This document shows positions 5,188 through 5,334 of a stretch of 5,334 nucleotides of DNA, in pieces. Origin of the DNA: an uncultured Eubacteriaceae bacterium (GTDB lineage Bacteria > Bacillota > Clostridia > Eubacteriales > Eubacteriaceae); assembly GCA_947625175.1 (NCBI GenBank), contig CANQNI010000113.1, forward strand, positions 1-5,334. The letters run 5' to 3'. Both the position numbers and the translations under genes were made by a program. The notes beneath the pieces were generated by a model. It was given only the letters and a program-made list of their open reading frames with translations, searched no databases and was not told the origin of the DNA. Position 1 is the stretch's first letter. Each line of letters opens with the position of its first letter.

Positions 5188-5334
5188 TTATTGTTCTTCC
5201 AAACTATTTAAATAACGTTTTACCAGTTCTTCTAATAATTCATCTCTTTCAATTTTCTGAATTAAAGTTCTTGCTTCATTATAACTGGTTATATAAGTTG
5301 GATCACCGGACATGATATAACCAACTATTTGGTT
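5188..5334 (-). CDS. ireB: IreB family regulatory phosphoprotein (UPF0297/DUF965), 5'-truncated by window edge
   Basis: Only the last 48 residues are in the window, about the C-terminal half of a protein that is usually 80-90 residues. The segment [16 protein letters not shown] followed by [22 protein letters not shown] is the highly conserved signature of UPF0297. In Enterococcus faecalis IreB is a cytoplasmic substrate of the Ser/Thr kinase IreK and a negative regulator of cephalosporin resistance. The phosphorylated threonines are near the N-terminus and lie outside this window. In many Firmicutes the gene sits between alaS and ruvX. Here it is followed by a terminator, so it is not co-transcribed with ruvX. 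The short tail SLEEQ after the conserved end is unremarkable. Confidence 0.95.
   Translation of the reverse strand, partial: NQIVGYIMSGDPTYITSYNEARTLIQKIERDELLEELVKRYLNSLEEQ

Noticed and set aside
1..5334. Mobile element, CRISPR array, attachment site, rRNA or tRNA
   Set aside because: I found no transposase or integrase frame, no spaced direct repeats, no terminal repeats and no tRNA-like cloverleaf. The inverted repeats are all explained as terminators or the single short palindrome.

Overview
The window reads as ordinary chromosomal DNA of a low-GC, Gram-positive-type (Firmicutes/Clostridia) anaerobe. The base composition is very AT-rich. The genes are the conserved Firmicutes block ireB - ruvX - DUF1292 - mltG plus an RNase J, and there is a ferredoxin-type aldo/keto reductase of the kind common in anaerobes. 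A Halanaerobiales-like or related clostridial origin is my guess from general resemblance and is not proven. All genes lie on the minus strand, so transcription runs from high to low coordinates.

In transcription order: (1) the C-terminal half of ireB (5334 to 5188), closed by a strong intrinsic terminator (5147-5180). (2) A single STAS-domain gene (4992 to 4696), preceded by an apparently perfect sigma-B-type promoter (5025-5049) and a 14-bp palindrome, and closed by a 19-bp-stem terminator. (3) A four-gene operon from a sigma-A-like promoter (4503-4531): aldo/keto reductase with two [4Fe-4S] motifs, ruvX, a very acidic DUF1292 protein, and RNase J. These genes are spaced 8 nt apart or overlap by 8 and 20 nt, and a terminator follows (947-984). 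(4) mltG (862 to beyond base 1), with its own extended -10 promoter, cut by the window edge before its C-terminus.

The cluster combines cell-envelope control (IreB, substrate of the IreK/PrkC-type kinase; MltG, which ends glycan strand growth), RNA and DNA housekeeping (RuvX/YqgF, RNase J), a redox enzyme and a possible stress-signalling STAS protein. In the usual Firmicutes arrangement ireB, ruvX and the DUF1292 gene are adjacent. Here a terminator, the STAS unit and the reductase separate ireB from ruvX, and RNase J separates the DUF1292 gene from mltG.

The best leads are the sigma-B-like promoter on a STAS gene whose phospho-acceptor Ser is Asp, the roughly 50-residue Lys/Arg-rich tail on RNase J that starts inside an extremely acidic gene, and the reductase with Arg in place of the catalytic Lys. 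I see no mobile element, CRISPR array, rRNA or tRNA. No gene-free stretch exceeds 300 bases; the gaps 863-1004, 4471-4695 and 5002-5187 hold promoters, terminators and the palindrome.
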